Assembly: GCF_036365825.1 (NCBI RefSeq)
Contig: NZ_CP142675.1
Location: 558,001 to 622,000, forward strand
Direction of reading: 5' to 3'
DNA from: Qipengyuania sp. HL-TH1
Lineage (GTDB): Bacteria; Pseudomonadota; Alphaproteobacteria; Sphingomonadales; Sphingomonadaceae
Length of the DNA: 64,000 bases
A program made the position numbers and the translations under genes. The first letter of the stretch is position 1. Each line of letters begins with the position of its first letter. Below the pieces are notes generated by a model. The model made no database searches and was not told where the DNA came from. It saw nothing but the letters and a program-made list of their open reading frames with translations. Positions 25,628 through 34,645 of this stretch are shown piece by piece.

Positions 25628-27259
25628 TCAGACCGTGCTGGCGGGTACTGCCAGCCGGTCGAGATAGCTCCAGATACGGCTCACCACGACCGAGCCTTCG
25701 CCAACCGCGCTGGCGACACGCTTGACCGATCCCGAGCGCACGTCGCCGACAGCAAAGACGCCGTCGGTGGCGGTTTCGTACGGCCTTTCGCGCCCGACCT
25801 GCGCGCCGGTCTTCACGAAGCCGCGGTCATCGGTCTCGACGAGTCCCGACAGCCAGCCGGTATTGGGCGCGGCACCGATCATCACGAACAGCGCGCGCGT
25901 GTCGATCACGCGCTCGCCCGTGGGGGTGGTGAAGGTCACGGCTTCGAGATGGCTATCGCCATGCAGATCGGTGATCTCGGTGTCGTAGTGGATCTTTATC
26001 GCCGGGTCGGCTTCCAGCCGCTGCGTGAGATAATTCGACATCGACGCGGCGAGGCTGTTGCCGCGGACGACAACGTGGACACAGGTCGCGGTGCGGCTGA
26101 GATACATTGCCGCCTGCCCCGCCGAATTGCCGCCGCCAACCACTACCGCTTCGGTGTTGTGGCAGAAACGCGCCTCCATATCGGTCGCGGCATAGAATAT
26201 CCCCGCGCCTTCGAACGCCTCCAGCCGGTCGAGCGGCAGGCGGCGGTATTGCACCCCGGTGGCGACCAGCACTGCTTTGGCGCAAACCTCGTCGCCATCG
26301 TCCAGTTGGGCGCAAAACGTCCCGTCGCTGCGCCGGACCAGCCCCTCGACGCTGCGCGGCATGGCGAAGCGCGTGCCGAATTTCATTGCCTGGATCTGCC
26401 CGCGATAGACCAGGTCGGCCCCGCTGATCCCGGTGGGAAAGCCCATGTAATTCTCGATCCGGCTGCTGGTACCCGCCTGCCCGCCAATCGCGGTGTCTTC
26501 GATTGTCAGCGCGCACAGCCCTTCGCTACCTGCATAGACCGATGCTGCCACACCTGCGGGGCCGCCGCCGACGATCAGCAGGTCGTAAAGCGTCTCGCAG
26601 CAGACATCCAAATCGAGATGCAGATATTGCGCCACCTTGCGCGGAGTGGGGTCGTCGAGCATGTGGTCCTGGCCCAGGATGACGCTGGGGCGGTGACCGG
26701 TAAGGTTGCAGGCAGCCAGTGTTTCATTGTCGCTTCCGTCGAGATCGAGGCTTTCGAACGGGATGCGGTTGCGACTGAGGAACTGTTCGACCTTCTGCAC
26801 CGCCGCGTCGCGGTCTGCGCCGATCAGCTTGACCGCGCTGTTCTTCAGCTCGAACTGCCGCCGCCGCCGGGCGGAAAACACGCCGATGACATGGTCCGAC
26901 AATTCGGGCACGCGCGCCATCAGGTCGAGCATCGCCTGACGCGGGACTTCGAGCGTACGGGTCGGCTTGGCCGCGCGCATCGGAAGGATGTTCGCCCCTG
27001 CGTTGAGGAAGGCAATCTCGCCCATGAACTGCGTTGGGCCGATCGAGCTTTCCATCAGCCGGTTGCGCGAGCGCGGATCGACCACCTCGATTTCGCCGTC
27101 GAGGACATAGACGAAGCTGTCCATCGGATCGCCCGCCTCGACCACCACTTCGCCCTCGGCATAGGTCCTGATCCGGCCCAGCCGGTGCAACGCGGCGACA
27201 TGGTGGTCGGCCAGCGGCACGCGCGGCATGGTCTCGAGATTTTCGCCCAATGCTTCCAT
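25628..27259 (-). CDS. Cyclic nucleotide-binding / thioredoxin reductase-like FAD protein
   Basis: The 543-residue product joins an N-terminal cyclic-nucleotide-binding domain (about residues 15-125; PMDSFVYVLDGEIEV, PTQFMGEIAFLNAGA) to a thioredoxin-reductase-like domain. A middle part (140-220) looks like a cysteine-free glutaredoxin-type fold. The FAD site LLIVGGGPAGVAASVYAG begins near 227, the NADPH site AVVVGGGNSAGQAAMYL near 360, and GVFAVGDVRSGSVKRVASAVGEG ends it. The CxxC redox pair expected before the NADPH site is absent (GIFYAATDMEARFC). It probably oxidises NAD(P)H but cannot reduce thioredoxin in the usual way. Confidence 0.85.
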   Translation of the reverse strand: MEALGENLETMPRVPLADHHVAALHRLGRIRTYAEGEVVVEAGDPMDSFVYVLDGEIEVVDPRSRNRLMESSIGPTQFMGEIAFLNAGANILPMRAAKPTRTLEVPRQAMLDLMARVPELSDHVIGVFSARRRRQFELKNSAVKLIGADRDAAVQKVEQFLSRNRIPFESLDLDGSDNETLAACNLTGHRPSVILGQDHMLDDPTPRKVAQYLHLDLDVCCETLYDLLIVGGGPAGVAASVYAGSEGLCALTIEDTAIGGQAGTSSRIENYMGFPTGISGADLVYRGQIQAMKFGTRFAMPRSVEGLVRRSDGTFCAQLDDGDEVCAKAVLVATGVQYRRLPLDRLEAFEGAGIFYAATDMEARFCHNTEAVVVGGGNSAGQAAMYLSRTATCVHVVVRGNSLAASMSNYLTQRLEADPAIKIHYDTEITDLHGDSHLEAVTFTTPTGERVIDTRALFVMIGAAPNTGWLSGLVETDDRGFVKTGAQVGRERPYETATDGVFAVGDVRSGSVKRVASAVGEGSVVVSRIWSYLDRLAVPASTV

Positions 27260-27270
27260 GGCTCGGTTCG

Positions 27271-28224
27271 CTACTCCCAGTCGCCAGCGGCTTCAATATT
27301 TGCCATCGCGTCCGCAGCGTCAGAGGCTGCCGCCGCGGCCTCGCTTGCGGCGCCGGACCCCGATGCTCTTCCTGCGATTTCCGCCTGGACCTGCTCTGAA
27401 TAGCAGAATTCATCGATCCCAGGCTCGCCGGACCCGATCATCTCTTTGCAGCGATAGGCCGCCATGGCCTCGGGGATCAGGCGCAGCGGTTCGCGCGAAG
27501 CATTCCCTTCGGCAATCACATCGCGCATGATGGCGATCTGCCTTGCCAACCACAAACGGTCCTTGGCTTCGCGATAGGCATTCCAGCCAGCCTCTTTCTT
27601 ATCCGGAACCTCGACAGCGAGCACGGCCAGCGGAATGGTCTCCAGCGTCAGGAGTGCGTCGTCGAACGACCGAGTCTCGCGGTATGCATTGGCGAGCAGG
27701 TAGCGCAGTGTAAGCGTATCGAGGTCTGCGCCATCGACCTCGACCAGCGCGGCCCGTGCGATAAAGGCTTCGAGATAACGCTTCCGCAAGGCCGGATCGT
27801 GATCGGTCTGCCAGGTTGCGCGCATGAGCAGCCAGGGCTCCGGCAGCTCGATGGCAAGCCGATCCTCGATCCACTGCGCCCGGAAATAGTCGGTTTCATC
27901 GTGCAACGCGCGGTAGTCGTTGCTTGCGATCAGCTTCTCGAGCTGTGCGACCTCCTGCGGCGTGAACTCGCGGTACATAACCAGCTTGTTGCCGGGACAT
28001 TCGGGAAGCGGGCCGGGGAAGACCCAGCTACCATAGGGTTTTCCATCGGGCCGCGATCCCCAGGTCGAATAGCTGGCGGTCGCGGTGTGTTCGAATTGCT
28101 CGCCGCCAACCGCGCACGTCACCTCGACCTGATAGGGGCTGCTGGCCGTGGCCTGGCTTCCCGTTGCGAGTGCGACCGCTACCGATGATGCAGCGATGAG
28201 CTGCGCGGGCCCGCGAGAGATCAT
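27271..28224 (-). CDS. Exported protein of unknown function
   Basis: A 317-residue protein with a signal peptide ending near residue 27 (ALATGSQATA-S). The mature part starts with YQVEVTCAVGGEQFEHTATA, a Cys-containing segment like those of secreted DUF2225-type domains, and later CPGNK. The middle is helical with tetratricopeptide-like spacing (LDTLTLRYLLANAYRETRSF). The C-terminus is Ala/Ser-rich. Its ATG overlaps the DUF885 stop, placing both in one operon. Function is unknown. Confidence 0.6.
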   Translation of the reverse strand: MISRGPAQLIAASSVAVALATGSQATASSPYQVEVTCAVGGEQFEHTATASYSTWGSRPDGKPYGSWVFPGPLPECPGNKLVMYREFTPQEVAQLEKLIASNDYRALHDETDYFRAQWIEDRLAIELPEPWLLMRATWQTDHDPALRKRYLEAFIARAALVEVDGADLDTLTLRYLLANAYRETRSFDDALLTLETIPLAVLAVEVPDKKEAGWNAYREAKDRLWLARQIAIMRDVIAEGNASREPLRLIPEAMAAYRCKEMIGSGEPGIDEFCYSEQVQAEIAGRASGSGAASEAAAAASDAADAMANIEAAGDWE

Positions 28225-30074
28225 GCGCCCGCCCTTGCGATATAGCGGCCGACGTTCTTTTCCAGCACATCCATCGGGACATTGCCGCCCAGCACCACCG
28301 CGTCGTTGAATGCCTTGAAGTCATAGGCTGATCCCAGCGCCGCCTGTGCCCGCGCGCGCTGGTCGACGATCCGGCTGTGGCCCAGCTTGTAGCCGGTCGC
28401 CTGGCCCGGCCAGCTGCAATAGCGATCGACTTCGCTCTCGACCTCCGCGGGCTTGCTGCCATTGCGCGTGACGAAGAAATCGACTGCCTTCGCGCGGCTC
28501 CAGCCCTTGGCGTGCAGGCCCGTGTCCACCACCATCCGGCAGGCGCGGAAGGCCAAGCTTTGCAGATAACCCAGCTTGCCGACTTCGAAATCCTCATAGG
28601 CGCCCAGTTCGTCGGCGATCTGCTCGCCATAGAGCGCCCAGCCTTCGCTGAAGGGATTGAAGGCGAGAATCGAGCGAATCAGCGGCAGCCGGTTCGAATA
28701 TTCGCCTTCCCAGACGTGGCCGGGGATCGTCTCGTGATAGGTGAGATCGGCGAGATCGTATTTGCGGTGCAGATCGGTGCTGCGCAGATTGATCCAGAAG
28801 CGGCCGGGGATGCTGCCGTCCTTGCTGCCCGCGCCGCCATAGGCACCTGGCGCACCGACTTCCTCGGCGGGCGGGATACGGCGCACCTCCATGTTCGGAT
28901 CGACCAGCGTGTTGAAGGCGCGCGGCATCTGCGCCTTGATCCACTCGACCCGCTCGGCGATGAAGTCCATGATCTCGGCGCGGCCCGGATCGCCCTCGGC
29001 GAATTTGTAGCGCGGGTCGGCAGCCAGCGCCTGCATGCGTTCGCCCACCGAACCGCTGGTATAGCCGATGCCGCGCAGGATCGGGTCCATACGCGCATGC
29101 AGCGTTTCGAGTTCCTCGAGGCCCTGCCGGTGAACCTCGTCGGCGGACAGGCGTGTGGTCGTGCTCGAACGCAGCGCCCAGGCATAGAATTCCTCGCCGT
29201 GTGGGCGCGCGGAAATACCCGGCGCATCGCTGGCGACCGCGCGTTCGGCGCGCAATTCCTCGAGCTGGCGGGTCAGCGCTTCGGCGATCGGCCCGCTTTC
29301 CAGTGCCAGCGCGCGATTGGCGTGGCTCTCGGGCATGCCCGCGGCCCGCAGCTTGGCGCGCAGGTCGTCGGCGAACAACTCGCCCTTGCCCGTGCTGGCG
29401 ATGGTCTGTTCCATCTGCCTCAGCGCCTTGTCGAGCAGGAAGGCGGGCGGGACCACCCCCATGCCGCGCGCCTGGCGAATCCGCGCCAGCTCGCCATCGA
29501 ACGTGGAGGGCATCGCTTCCATGCGTTCGATATAGGCGTCGGCAGCGTCGCCATGCTCGACCTTGTGGTTCGACTGCATGAAGCGCGGCAGGGCGAGATA
29601 TTCGCCGACGTTCTGGATCACCACATAGGGCGCGGTGCGCCAATTTCCGACCGGCGTATCGCCATAGGGCAGCGCAAAGCCGTCGAGCGCGAGTTCATAG
29701 GCGCTTTCGACGACATCAAGGCTGGTCACCGTCGCGCTGTCGAGACCATCGCGCGGCTGCGCGCGTACCCGCTCAAGATCCTGCCTGAGCGTCGCGGCAT
29801 AAGCGGCCTGGCCCGCGGGCGACTGGTCTTCGAGCTTGCCGCGCAGATCGTAATACCGGCCGGTATCCACCCCCAGCGCGGTCGCCCGTTCGGGCTCGTG
29901 CGCCAGCAGATTGTAGCCGACCACTTCGAGCAGGCGCTGCGCACCGATCGCCTGCGCGCGGGCGATCGCCTCGGGCCGCGCAGTGGCGGCGCATCCCGAG
30001 AGGGCAAGGGCGGAGGTCGCGCCAAGGCCGGCGAGGGCCTGGCGGCGGGTGATGGCGGTGGTGGTCTGGGTCAT
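28221..30074 (-). CDS. DUF885 lipoprotein, putative metallopeptidase
   Basis: The 617-residue product starts MTQTTTAITRRQALAGLGAT and continues to a lipobox (ALSGC). The twin Arg suggests Tat export followed by lipid anchoring. The DUF885 body carries LTYHETIPGHVWEGEYSNR near residue 485, a HExxPGH pattern with Glu consistent with zinc peptidases, and SEGWALYGEQIADELG downstream. Substrates of this family are unknown. ATG 30074 is chosen for the Tat signal. It overlaps the following exported gene by four bases. Confidence 0.85.
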   Translation of the reverse strand: MTQTTTAITRRQALAGLGATSALALSGCAATARPEAIARAQAIGAQRLLEVVGYNLLAHEPERATALGVDTGRYYDLRGKLEDQSPAGQAAYAATLRQDLERVRAQPRDGLDSATVTSLDVVESAYELALDGFALPYGDTPVGNWRTAPYVVIQNVGEYLALPRFMQSNHKVEHGDAADAYIERMEAMPSTFDGELARIRQARGMGVVPPAFLLDKALRQMEQTIASTGKGELFADDLRAKLRAAGMPESHANRALALESGPIAEALTRQLEELRAERAVASDAPGISARPHGEEFYAWALRSSTTTRLSADEVHRQGLEELETLHARMDPILRGIGYTSGSVGERMQALAADPRYKFAEGDPGRAEIMDFIAERVEWIKAQMPRAFNTLVDPNMEVRRIPPAEEVGAPGAYGGAGSKDGSIPGRFWINLRSTDLHRKYDLADLTYHETIPGHVWEGEYSNRLPLIRSILAFNPFSEGWALYGEQIADELGAYEDFEVGKLGYLQSLAFRACRMVVDTGLHAKGWSRAKAVDFFVTRNGSKPAEVESEVDRYCSWPGQATGYKLGHSRIVDQRARAQAALGSAYDFKAFNDAVVLGGNVPMDVLEKNVGRYIARAGA

Positions 30075-30111
30075 GCCCGCAGGTGTGCTTCCCGCGTGCA
30101 AGCCTGTCAAA

Positions 30112-30495
30112 TCAATCGAGGAATTCGGGCGGGACCTTGCCGCCATTGGCGGCCAACTCGTTCATGACGCGGCGGTGCAGCCAGATATTGTCCTCGGCGC
30201 TGCCGGCATAATCCTCGCGGCCCATCTCGACGGCGAGCGCCTTGCGGCTTTCGTAATCGGAATCGACCCCGATCAGCTTCATCAGATCGACGATGGAGGT
30301 GCGCCAGTTGAGCGTGTCGGCGCCGGGCATATTGTCGAGATTGTTCTCGATATCGACCACCGGCCTGGCCTTCTGTTCGACCACCGGGGCATCGGCCCAG
30401 GCATTCCCGGTCGGCTTGGGCGCGGGCTTCGGGGTGTCCTGCGCTTCGGCCTTCTTGCCGAATACCGCGTCCTTGATCTTGCCGAAAATGCTCAT
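30112..30495 (-). CDS. DUF3597 domain protein
   Basis: A 127-residue protein: MSIFGKIKDAVFGKKAE, a Pro/Ala linker, then the conserved domain VDIENNLDNMPGADTLNWRT, SIVDLMKLIGVDSDYESRK and LAVEMGREDYAGSAEDN, ending NGGKVPPEFLD. DUF3597 has an alpha-helical fold and no known role. It lies 37 bases upstream of DUF885 on the same strand. Confidence 0.88.
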   Translation of the reverse strand: MSIFGKIKDAVFGKKAEAQDTPKPAPKPTGNAWADAPVVEQKARPVVDIENNLDNMPGADTLNWRTSIVDLMKLIGVDSDYESRKALAVEMGREDYAGSAEDNIWLHRRVMNELAANGGKVPPEFLD

Positions 30496-30589
30496 GCTGC
30501 CGTCTCCTTCATCTGTTCGAACGGGTAGAGCGTCGCCGCGTTCCGGTTTGGTGACTTGCGGCGGCGGGGCAGCGGGCTATGGGAAAGGC

Positions 30590-30799
30590 ATGCTCGACAC
30601 CGTGCTTTCGATCACCGTCCTGGCCGCGCTCCTCCTGCTGGTGGGCGCCTTCTTTCTCTGGCGGCGGACCGGCAATGTAAAAAATGCGCTGCTGATGGTG
30701 CTGCTGGCCGCGGTCGCGCTGGCCAATGTGGCGATCTGGGTGTTGCCCGACGCCGGGGGCGAGGCCCCGCTCGACAAGCTCGAGCAGGACCCCGGGTAA
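30590..30799 (+). CDS. Small membrane protein
   Basis: A 69-residue protein with two hydrophobic stretches: LDTVLSITVLAALLLLVGAF and NALLMVLLAAVALANVAIWV, separated by a basic loop LWRRTGNVK. AAAGG lies close to the ATG. The acidic C-terminus (EAPLDKLEQDPG) is probably cytoplasmic or periplasmic. No family is recognised. It converges with tonB seven bases away. Confidence 0.6.
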   Translation: MLDTVLSITVLAALLLLVGAFFLWRRTGNVKNALLMVLLAAVALANVAIWVLPDAGGEAPLDKLEQDPG

Positions 30800-30806
30800 A
30801 GCGCGA

Positions 30807-31472
30807 CTATTCGGGCAGTTGCCAGAGCACTGCGCCCGAGTAGGTGCTTGCCACCGCTTCGCCCGTCCCGCTGCGCGCGGGTTCGAACCGCGCACGCTGC
30901 GTGACCAGCTTGCAGGTCGCCGTATCGAGCACGCCATGGCCGGTCGAACCGGTGACGGTGCAATCGGTAACGCGTCCGTTCGCGGCAATCTCGAGCCGGA
31001 ACCGCGCCAGGCCGGTCAGTTCGCGCCTGACCCAGCTCGGGCGATAATCATCGGTCGATAGCCACGCCGCCGGATCGTTTCTCGGCTTGGCCCCGACCGG
31101 GGTGAAGCTGCTGATCGGTTCGGGCTTGGCGGCTTCCTTGCCATATGGAAAATCCACAGGTGGGAAGGTCGGCATGGGCGGCGGTTTGAGCCGGGTCGAC
31201 GCAGTGTTCGTGATGTCGATCGGGGGCACCGGCGGTTTCGGAACTGGCTGGGCAGTGTCGCGGGGGGTCGGCTGCACCTGTTCGGGGGGCTTGGGCGGAG
31301 GCGGGGGCGGTTCGATCGGGATATTGGTCGCGTCGATCGGCGTGATGATATCGGGCACCGTACCGCTCACGGTGAGCCCGGCGACAAGAATAGCGCCGAT
31401 GGCGGCGTGAACCCCGATCACCGCCGCCATGCTGGCGGGCGAGGGCCCGCGGGTCTGGTCGGTATAGGACAT
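30807..31472 (-). CDS. TonB-family energy transducer
   Basis: The 221-residue product couples inner-membrane proton force (through ExbBD) to outer-membrane receptors. An N-terminal anchor (MAAVIGVHAAIGAILVAGLT, about residues 15-34), a Pro-rich rigid stretch (IEPPPPPPKPPEQVQPTP, then VPKPPVPP), and a C-terminal TonB domain with RRELTGLARFRLEIAANGRV, VTGSTGHGVLDTATCKLV and QRARFEP are all present. exbB and exbD are not in this window. A palindrome stands about 50 bases upstream of the start (31523-31536). Confidence 0.88.
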   Translation of the reverse strand: MSYTDQTRGPSPASMAAVIGVHAAIGAILVAGLTVSGTVPDIITPIDATNIPIEPPPPPPKPPEQVQPTPRDTAQPVPKPPVPPIDITNTASTRLKPPPMPTFPPVDFPYGKEAAKPEPISSFTPVGAKPRNDPAAWLSTDDYRPSWVRRELTGLARFRLEIAANGRVTDCTVTGSTGHGVLDTATCKLVTQRARFEPARSGTGEAVASTYSGAVLWQLPE

Positions 31473-31522
31473 GGTGTTGCTCCTCTTCCATGCGGAAGGC
31501 TCTGATGCCTCCTCACGTGGAG

Positions 31523-31536
31523 AATGTTACAACATT
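31523..31536. promoter_or_regulatory. Palindrome upstream of tonB, Zur-like
   Basis: AATGTT-AC-AACATT is a perfect inverted repeat 51-64 bases before the tonB ATG. It resembles the ATGTTATAACAT-type core bound by Zur/Fur-family repressors of metal uptake. Assignment to Zur is inference. Confidence 0.45.
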
Positions 31537-31625
31537 ACTATCGTTGGGCGAAGAGATTTCACGTTGCATTCCGCAACCTTAGCCGTTTCGAACGCCGGGT
31601 GTGGCCCGCGCCGCGGGCCGCCCGA

Positions 31626-32282
31626 TCACTTGATCGGACAGCTCGGGTCGAGACGGAAGTCGAGATAATTGTCGACCGACTTCATCAGCTCTTCCTGCTC
31701 GTTTTCGAAGAAGTGGTTCGCGCGCGGAATTTCTTCGTGATGCACGGTAATGTGCTTCTGCGTACGCAGTTTCTCGACCAGCTTGGTCACCGCCTGCGGT
31801 TGGACCACCGTGTCCTGCGCGCCGTGGATGAAGATGCCGCTGGCGGGGCAGGGGGCGAGGAAGGAGAAATCGTACATGCTCGCGGGCGCACCGATGCTGA
31901 TCCAGCCGCGGATCTCGGGGCGGCGCATGAGCAGCTGCATGCCGATCAGCGCGCCGAAGCTGACCCCGGCGACCCACGTCACCTGCGCTTCGGGGTGGAC
32001 CTGCTGCATCCAGTCGAGCGCGCTGGCGGCATCGGACAATTCGCCGACACCATTGTCGAAGCTGCCCTGGCTGCGCCCGACGCCGCGGAAATTGAACCGC
32101 AGCGTGGCGAAACCGCGATTGACGAAAGTCTTGTAGAGCCGCTGCGTGATCTGCTCGTTCATCGTCCCGCCGCCTTGCGGGTGCGGGTGGAGGATCATCG
32201 CCACCGGTGCGCGCGGGCGCGGGGCTGGGGAGAAACGGCCTTCGAGGCGGCCTTCGGGGCCGGGAAAGATCACGGTCGGCAT
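31626..32282 (-). CDS. Alpha/beta hydrolase
   Basis: A 218-residue cytosolic hydrolase. It begins MPTVIFPGPEGRLEGRFSPA and has LHPHPQGGGTMNE (oxyanion region), NFRGVGRSQG, the nucleophile elbow GVSFGALIG near residue 107, an acid in GAQDTVVQP and the His in RANHFFENE near 190. This pattern is typical of short bacterial hydrolases often annotated near thiol or Fe-S genes. It is divergent from the cysteine desulfurase genes. Confidence 0.88.
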   Translation of the reverse strand: MPTVIFPGPEGRLEGRFSPAPRPRAPVAMILHPHPQGGGTMNEQITQRLYKTFVNRGFATLRFNFRGVGRSQGSFDNGVGELSDAASALDWMQQVHPEAQVTWVAGVSFGALIGMQLLMRRPEIRGWISIGAPASMYDFSFLAPCPASGIFIHGAQDTVVQPQAVTKLVEKLRTQKHITVHHEEIPRANHFFENEQEELMKSVDNYLDFRLDPSCPIK

Positions 32283-32411
32283 GGAGAGGTATACCCTGTC
32301 GGAAAATGTCGGGGCGCGGGCACCCCCGGCTTGAACCGGATGAAGCTTTGCGCGAAGTGGCGCGCTATATAGTGATTAACACCCATTTCGCAATATTTTC
32401 GAGCATCCGCC

Positions 32412-33470
32412 ATTTCCACGCCCATCTATCTCGACCATGCCGCCACCACGCCGCTGCGCCCCGAAGCGCTGCAGGCGATGCAGGATGGCTTTGCGCTCTG
32501 GGCCAATCCGAGCAGCCCGCATGCTGCCGGGCGCAAGGCGCGCAGCCTGCTCGAAGAGGCGCGCGAGCGGGTGAAGGCGGCGCTTGGCTGGGACGACGAG
32601 GTGATCTTCACTTCGGGCGCAAGCGAGGCGGCAGCGCTGGCGCTGGACCATGCGCAGGCCGGCGCACGCCTGGTGGCCTCGGTCGAACACGACTGTGTGC
32701 TGCAGGCTACTCCCACTGCGGAACGCCTGCCGGTGCGCAGCGACGGCGCGCTCGATCTCGAAGTGCTGACCGAGGCGGTCCAGCGCGAACGCCCGCTCGT
32801 GGCGGTGCAGCAGGTCAATTCGGAAACCGGCAATCGCCAGGATCTCGCCGCCATCGGCGGTATCGTCCACCAGGCCGGGGGGCTGCTGCTCGCCGATTGC
32901 GCGCAGGGTGCGGGCCGCTTCGCACTGCCGTCCTGCGACATGGCGATCATCTCGGCGCACAAGTTCGGCGGGCCGATCGGGATCGGTGCGCTTCTGGTGA
33001 AGGACTATGCGATGCTTGCCCCTTCCGGCGGGCAGGAGCGCGGTTATCGGCGCGGGACCGAGAACATGCCCGGCGTGATGGGCATGGCGGCAGCGCTCGA
33101 GGCTTGCGCCGAAACCTATCTCGATCCGCAGGTGCTCGAACCGCTCGACGCGCTGGCCGGGGAATGCCGCAAGCTCGGCGGCACCTGGTTGTCGGACCGC
33201 CTGTCCGACCCGACCCCCTATATCCGCGCGATCGCCATGCCCAAGATGAGCGCCACCGCGCAGGTCATGCGCTTCGACATGGCGGGGATCGCTGTGTCGC
33301 AAGGCAGCGCGTGCTCCAGCGGGACGATGAAGACCAGCCGCGTGCTCGAAGCGATGCAGGTCGAACCCGAGATCGCCGCCAATACCATCCGCGTGTCGTT
33401 GGGCTGGAACACGACCCGCGCCGAGGTGGAACGCTTCTGCGAGGTCTGGCTTGATCTGGCCGGTGCATAG
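32412..33470 (+). CDS. Cysteine desulfurase (NifS/IscS family), non-standard start ATT
   Basis: This PLP enzyme removes sulfur from cysteine for iron-sulfur clusters. From 32412 the product is 352 residues and begins (I)STPIYLDHAATTPLRPEA, the conserved N-terminus. There is no ATG, GTG or TTG between the upstream in-frame stop (32373) and this segment; ATT stands where relatives have ATG. ATG 32478 would remove YLDHAATTP, which binds PLP phosphate. Later motifs are intact: SVEHDCVLQA, ADCAQGAGR, SAHKFGGPIG with the PLP Lys, RGTENMPG, and GSACSSG with the catalytic Cys. Three Fe-S genes follow each other here. Confidence 0.82.
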   Translation: MSTPIYLDHAATTPLRPEALQAMQDGFALWANPSSPHAAGRKARSLLEEARERVKAALGWDDEVIFTSGASEAAALALDHAQAGARLVASVEHDCVLQATPTAERLPVRSDGALDLEVLTEAVQRERPLVAVQQVNSETGNRQDLAAIGGIVHQAGGLLLADCAQGAGRFALPSCDMAIISAHKFGGPIGIGALLVKDYAMLAPSGGQERGYRRGTENMPGVMGMAAALEACAETYLDPQVLEPLDALAGECRKLGGTWLSDRLSDPTPYIRAIAMPKMSATAQVMRFDMAGIAVSQGSACSSGTMKTSRVLEAMQVEPEIAANTIRVSLGWNTTRAEVERFCEVWLDLAGA

Positions 33471-33479
33471 CCGACCAGC

Positions 33480-33560
33480 CCTTGCGGGGAGCCGCAGGCT
33501 CCGCGCCAATCCAGCCCAGCCAGAACTGGATGGCTTCGCTTTGCGCGCAATGACTGTATG
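33480..33560. repeat. REP-like inverted repeat between two desulfurase genes
   Basis: Two REP-type units face each other: GGAGCCGCAGGCTCCGCGCC leading to AATCCAG, and CTGGATGGCTTCGC leading to GCGCAATGAC. The outer unit itself contains a GGAGCC/GGCTCC hairpin. It differs from the families at 13040 and 14707. Confidence 0.65.
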
Positions 33561-33568
33561 AGAACCCC

Positions 33569-34645
33569 GTGATCTATCTCGACTACCAGGCCACCACCCC
33601 GCTTGCGCCCGAAGCGCGCGATGCGATGCTGCGCTGGCTCGACGGACCCGGCGGGACCGGCTTCGGCAATCCGCACAGCGCGCACCGCATGGGGCGCCAG
33701 GCGAAGGCGGCGATCGAGCTCGCGCGCGACCAGGTCGCTGCGCTGTTGCCTGCGGGTGGCCGCGTGATCTTCACCTCGGGCGCGACCGAGGCGCTCAACC
33801 TCGCGATCCGCGGGTCGGGCGAGGGCGGCACCGTGTCCTATTCCGCGATCGAGCATTCGGCGGTCGGCGATACCGCGCAAGCCGCGGGCAAGAGCCATGT
33901 GCTCAATGTCGCCAGCAACGGCCAGTGCAATACGAAGCAGGACCTGCCCGCCGACACGCGGCTGGTCTGCGTGATGCAGGTCAATAACGAGATCGGCACG
34001 ATCCAGCCGACGATCGAATGGCATCGCAAGGCCAAGCAGCACAATGCGCTGTTCCTGTGCGACGCGGTGCAGGCCTATGGCCGGATCGAAGTGACCGGTG
34101 CGGACATGATCGCGATTTCGGCGCACAAGTTCCACGGCCCCAAGGGCGTCGGTGCGTTGTGGCTGCGCGACGGGGTCGATCTGCACGAGGTGCAGACCGG
34201 CGGCGGGCAGGAATTCGGCCTGCGTTCGGGCACGCTCAGTCCCGCGCTGATCGCCGGGATGGGCGCCGCGGCTGCCGAGGCGAAGGACCGGATGGAGCAG
34301 GACCGCGACCATATCGATGCGCTCCGGACGCGCGCGCGCGCCCTGTTCGGCGACTGGACGCTCAACGGCAGCGAGGATGCGCGCTGGCCCGGCAATCTCA
34401 ACATCCGCCGCGACGGGCTCGATGTGAACCGGCTGATGAGCGATGTCCGCGACGTGATGTTTTCCGCGGGTAGTGCCTGTGCCAGCGGCTCGGGCCGTCC
34501 CAGCCATGTGCTGAAGGCCATCGGCCTGTCCGACAAGCAGGCGAAAAGCTCGATCCGGCTCGGCTTCGGGCGCTACACCACCATGGAAGAGATCGAGGAA
34601 GCGGCGGGCAAGATCAACGCTGCAGCGGAGGCGCAAGGGCTGTGA
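33569..34645 (+). CDS. Cysteine desulfurase (NifS/IscS family), second copy
   Basis: The 358-residue product starts with GTG 33569 and reads MIYLDYQATTPLAPEARDAM. PLP-binding parts are SGATEALNLAIRG near residue 70, SAIEHSAVGDTAQA near 90 with the PLP-stacking His, CDAVQAYGR near 170, and SAHKFHGPKGVGAL near 190 with the Schiff-base Lys. GSACASG near 304 holds the sulfur-accepting Cys. It is distinct from the upstream paralogue. Its TGA overlaps the ferredoxin GTG (GTGA). Confidence 0.92.
   Translation: MIYLDYQATTPLAPEARDAMLRWLDGPGGTGFGNPHSAHRMGRQAKAAIELARDQVAALLPAGGRVIFTSGATEALNLAIRGSGEGGTVSYSAIEHSAVGDTAQAAGKSHVLNVASNGQCNTKQDLPADTRLVCVMQVNNEIGTIQPTIEWHRKAKQHNALFLCDAVQAYGRIEVTGADMIAISAHKFHGPKGVGALWLRDGVDLHEVQTGGGQEFGLRSGTLSPALIAGMGAAAAEAKDRMEQDRDHIDALRTRARALFGDWTLNGSEDARWPGNLNIRRDGLDVNRLMSDVRDVMFSAGSACASGSGRPSHVLKAIGLSDKQAKSSIRLGFGRYTTMEEIEEAAGKINAAAEAQGL

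Noticed and set aside
32478..33470. ATG 32478 as the start of the first cysteine desulfurase
   Set aside because: It would remove YLDHAATTP, which is conserved in the family and contacts PLP; an ATT start or an error at 32412 fits better.
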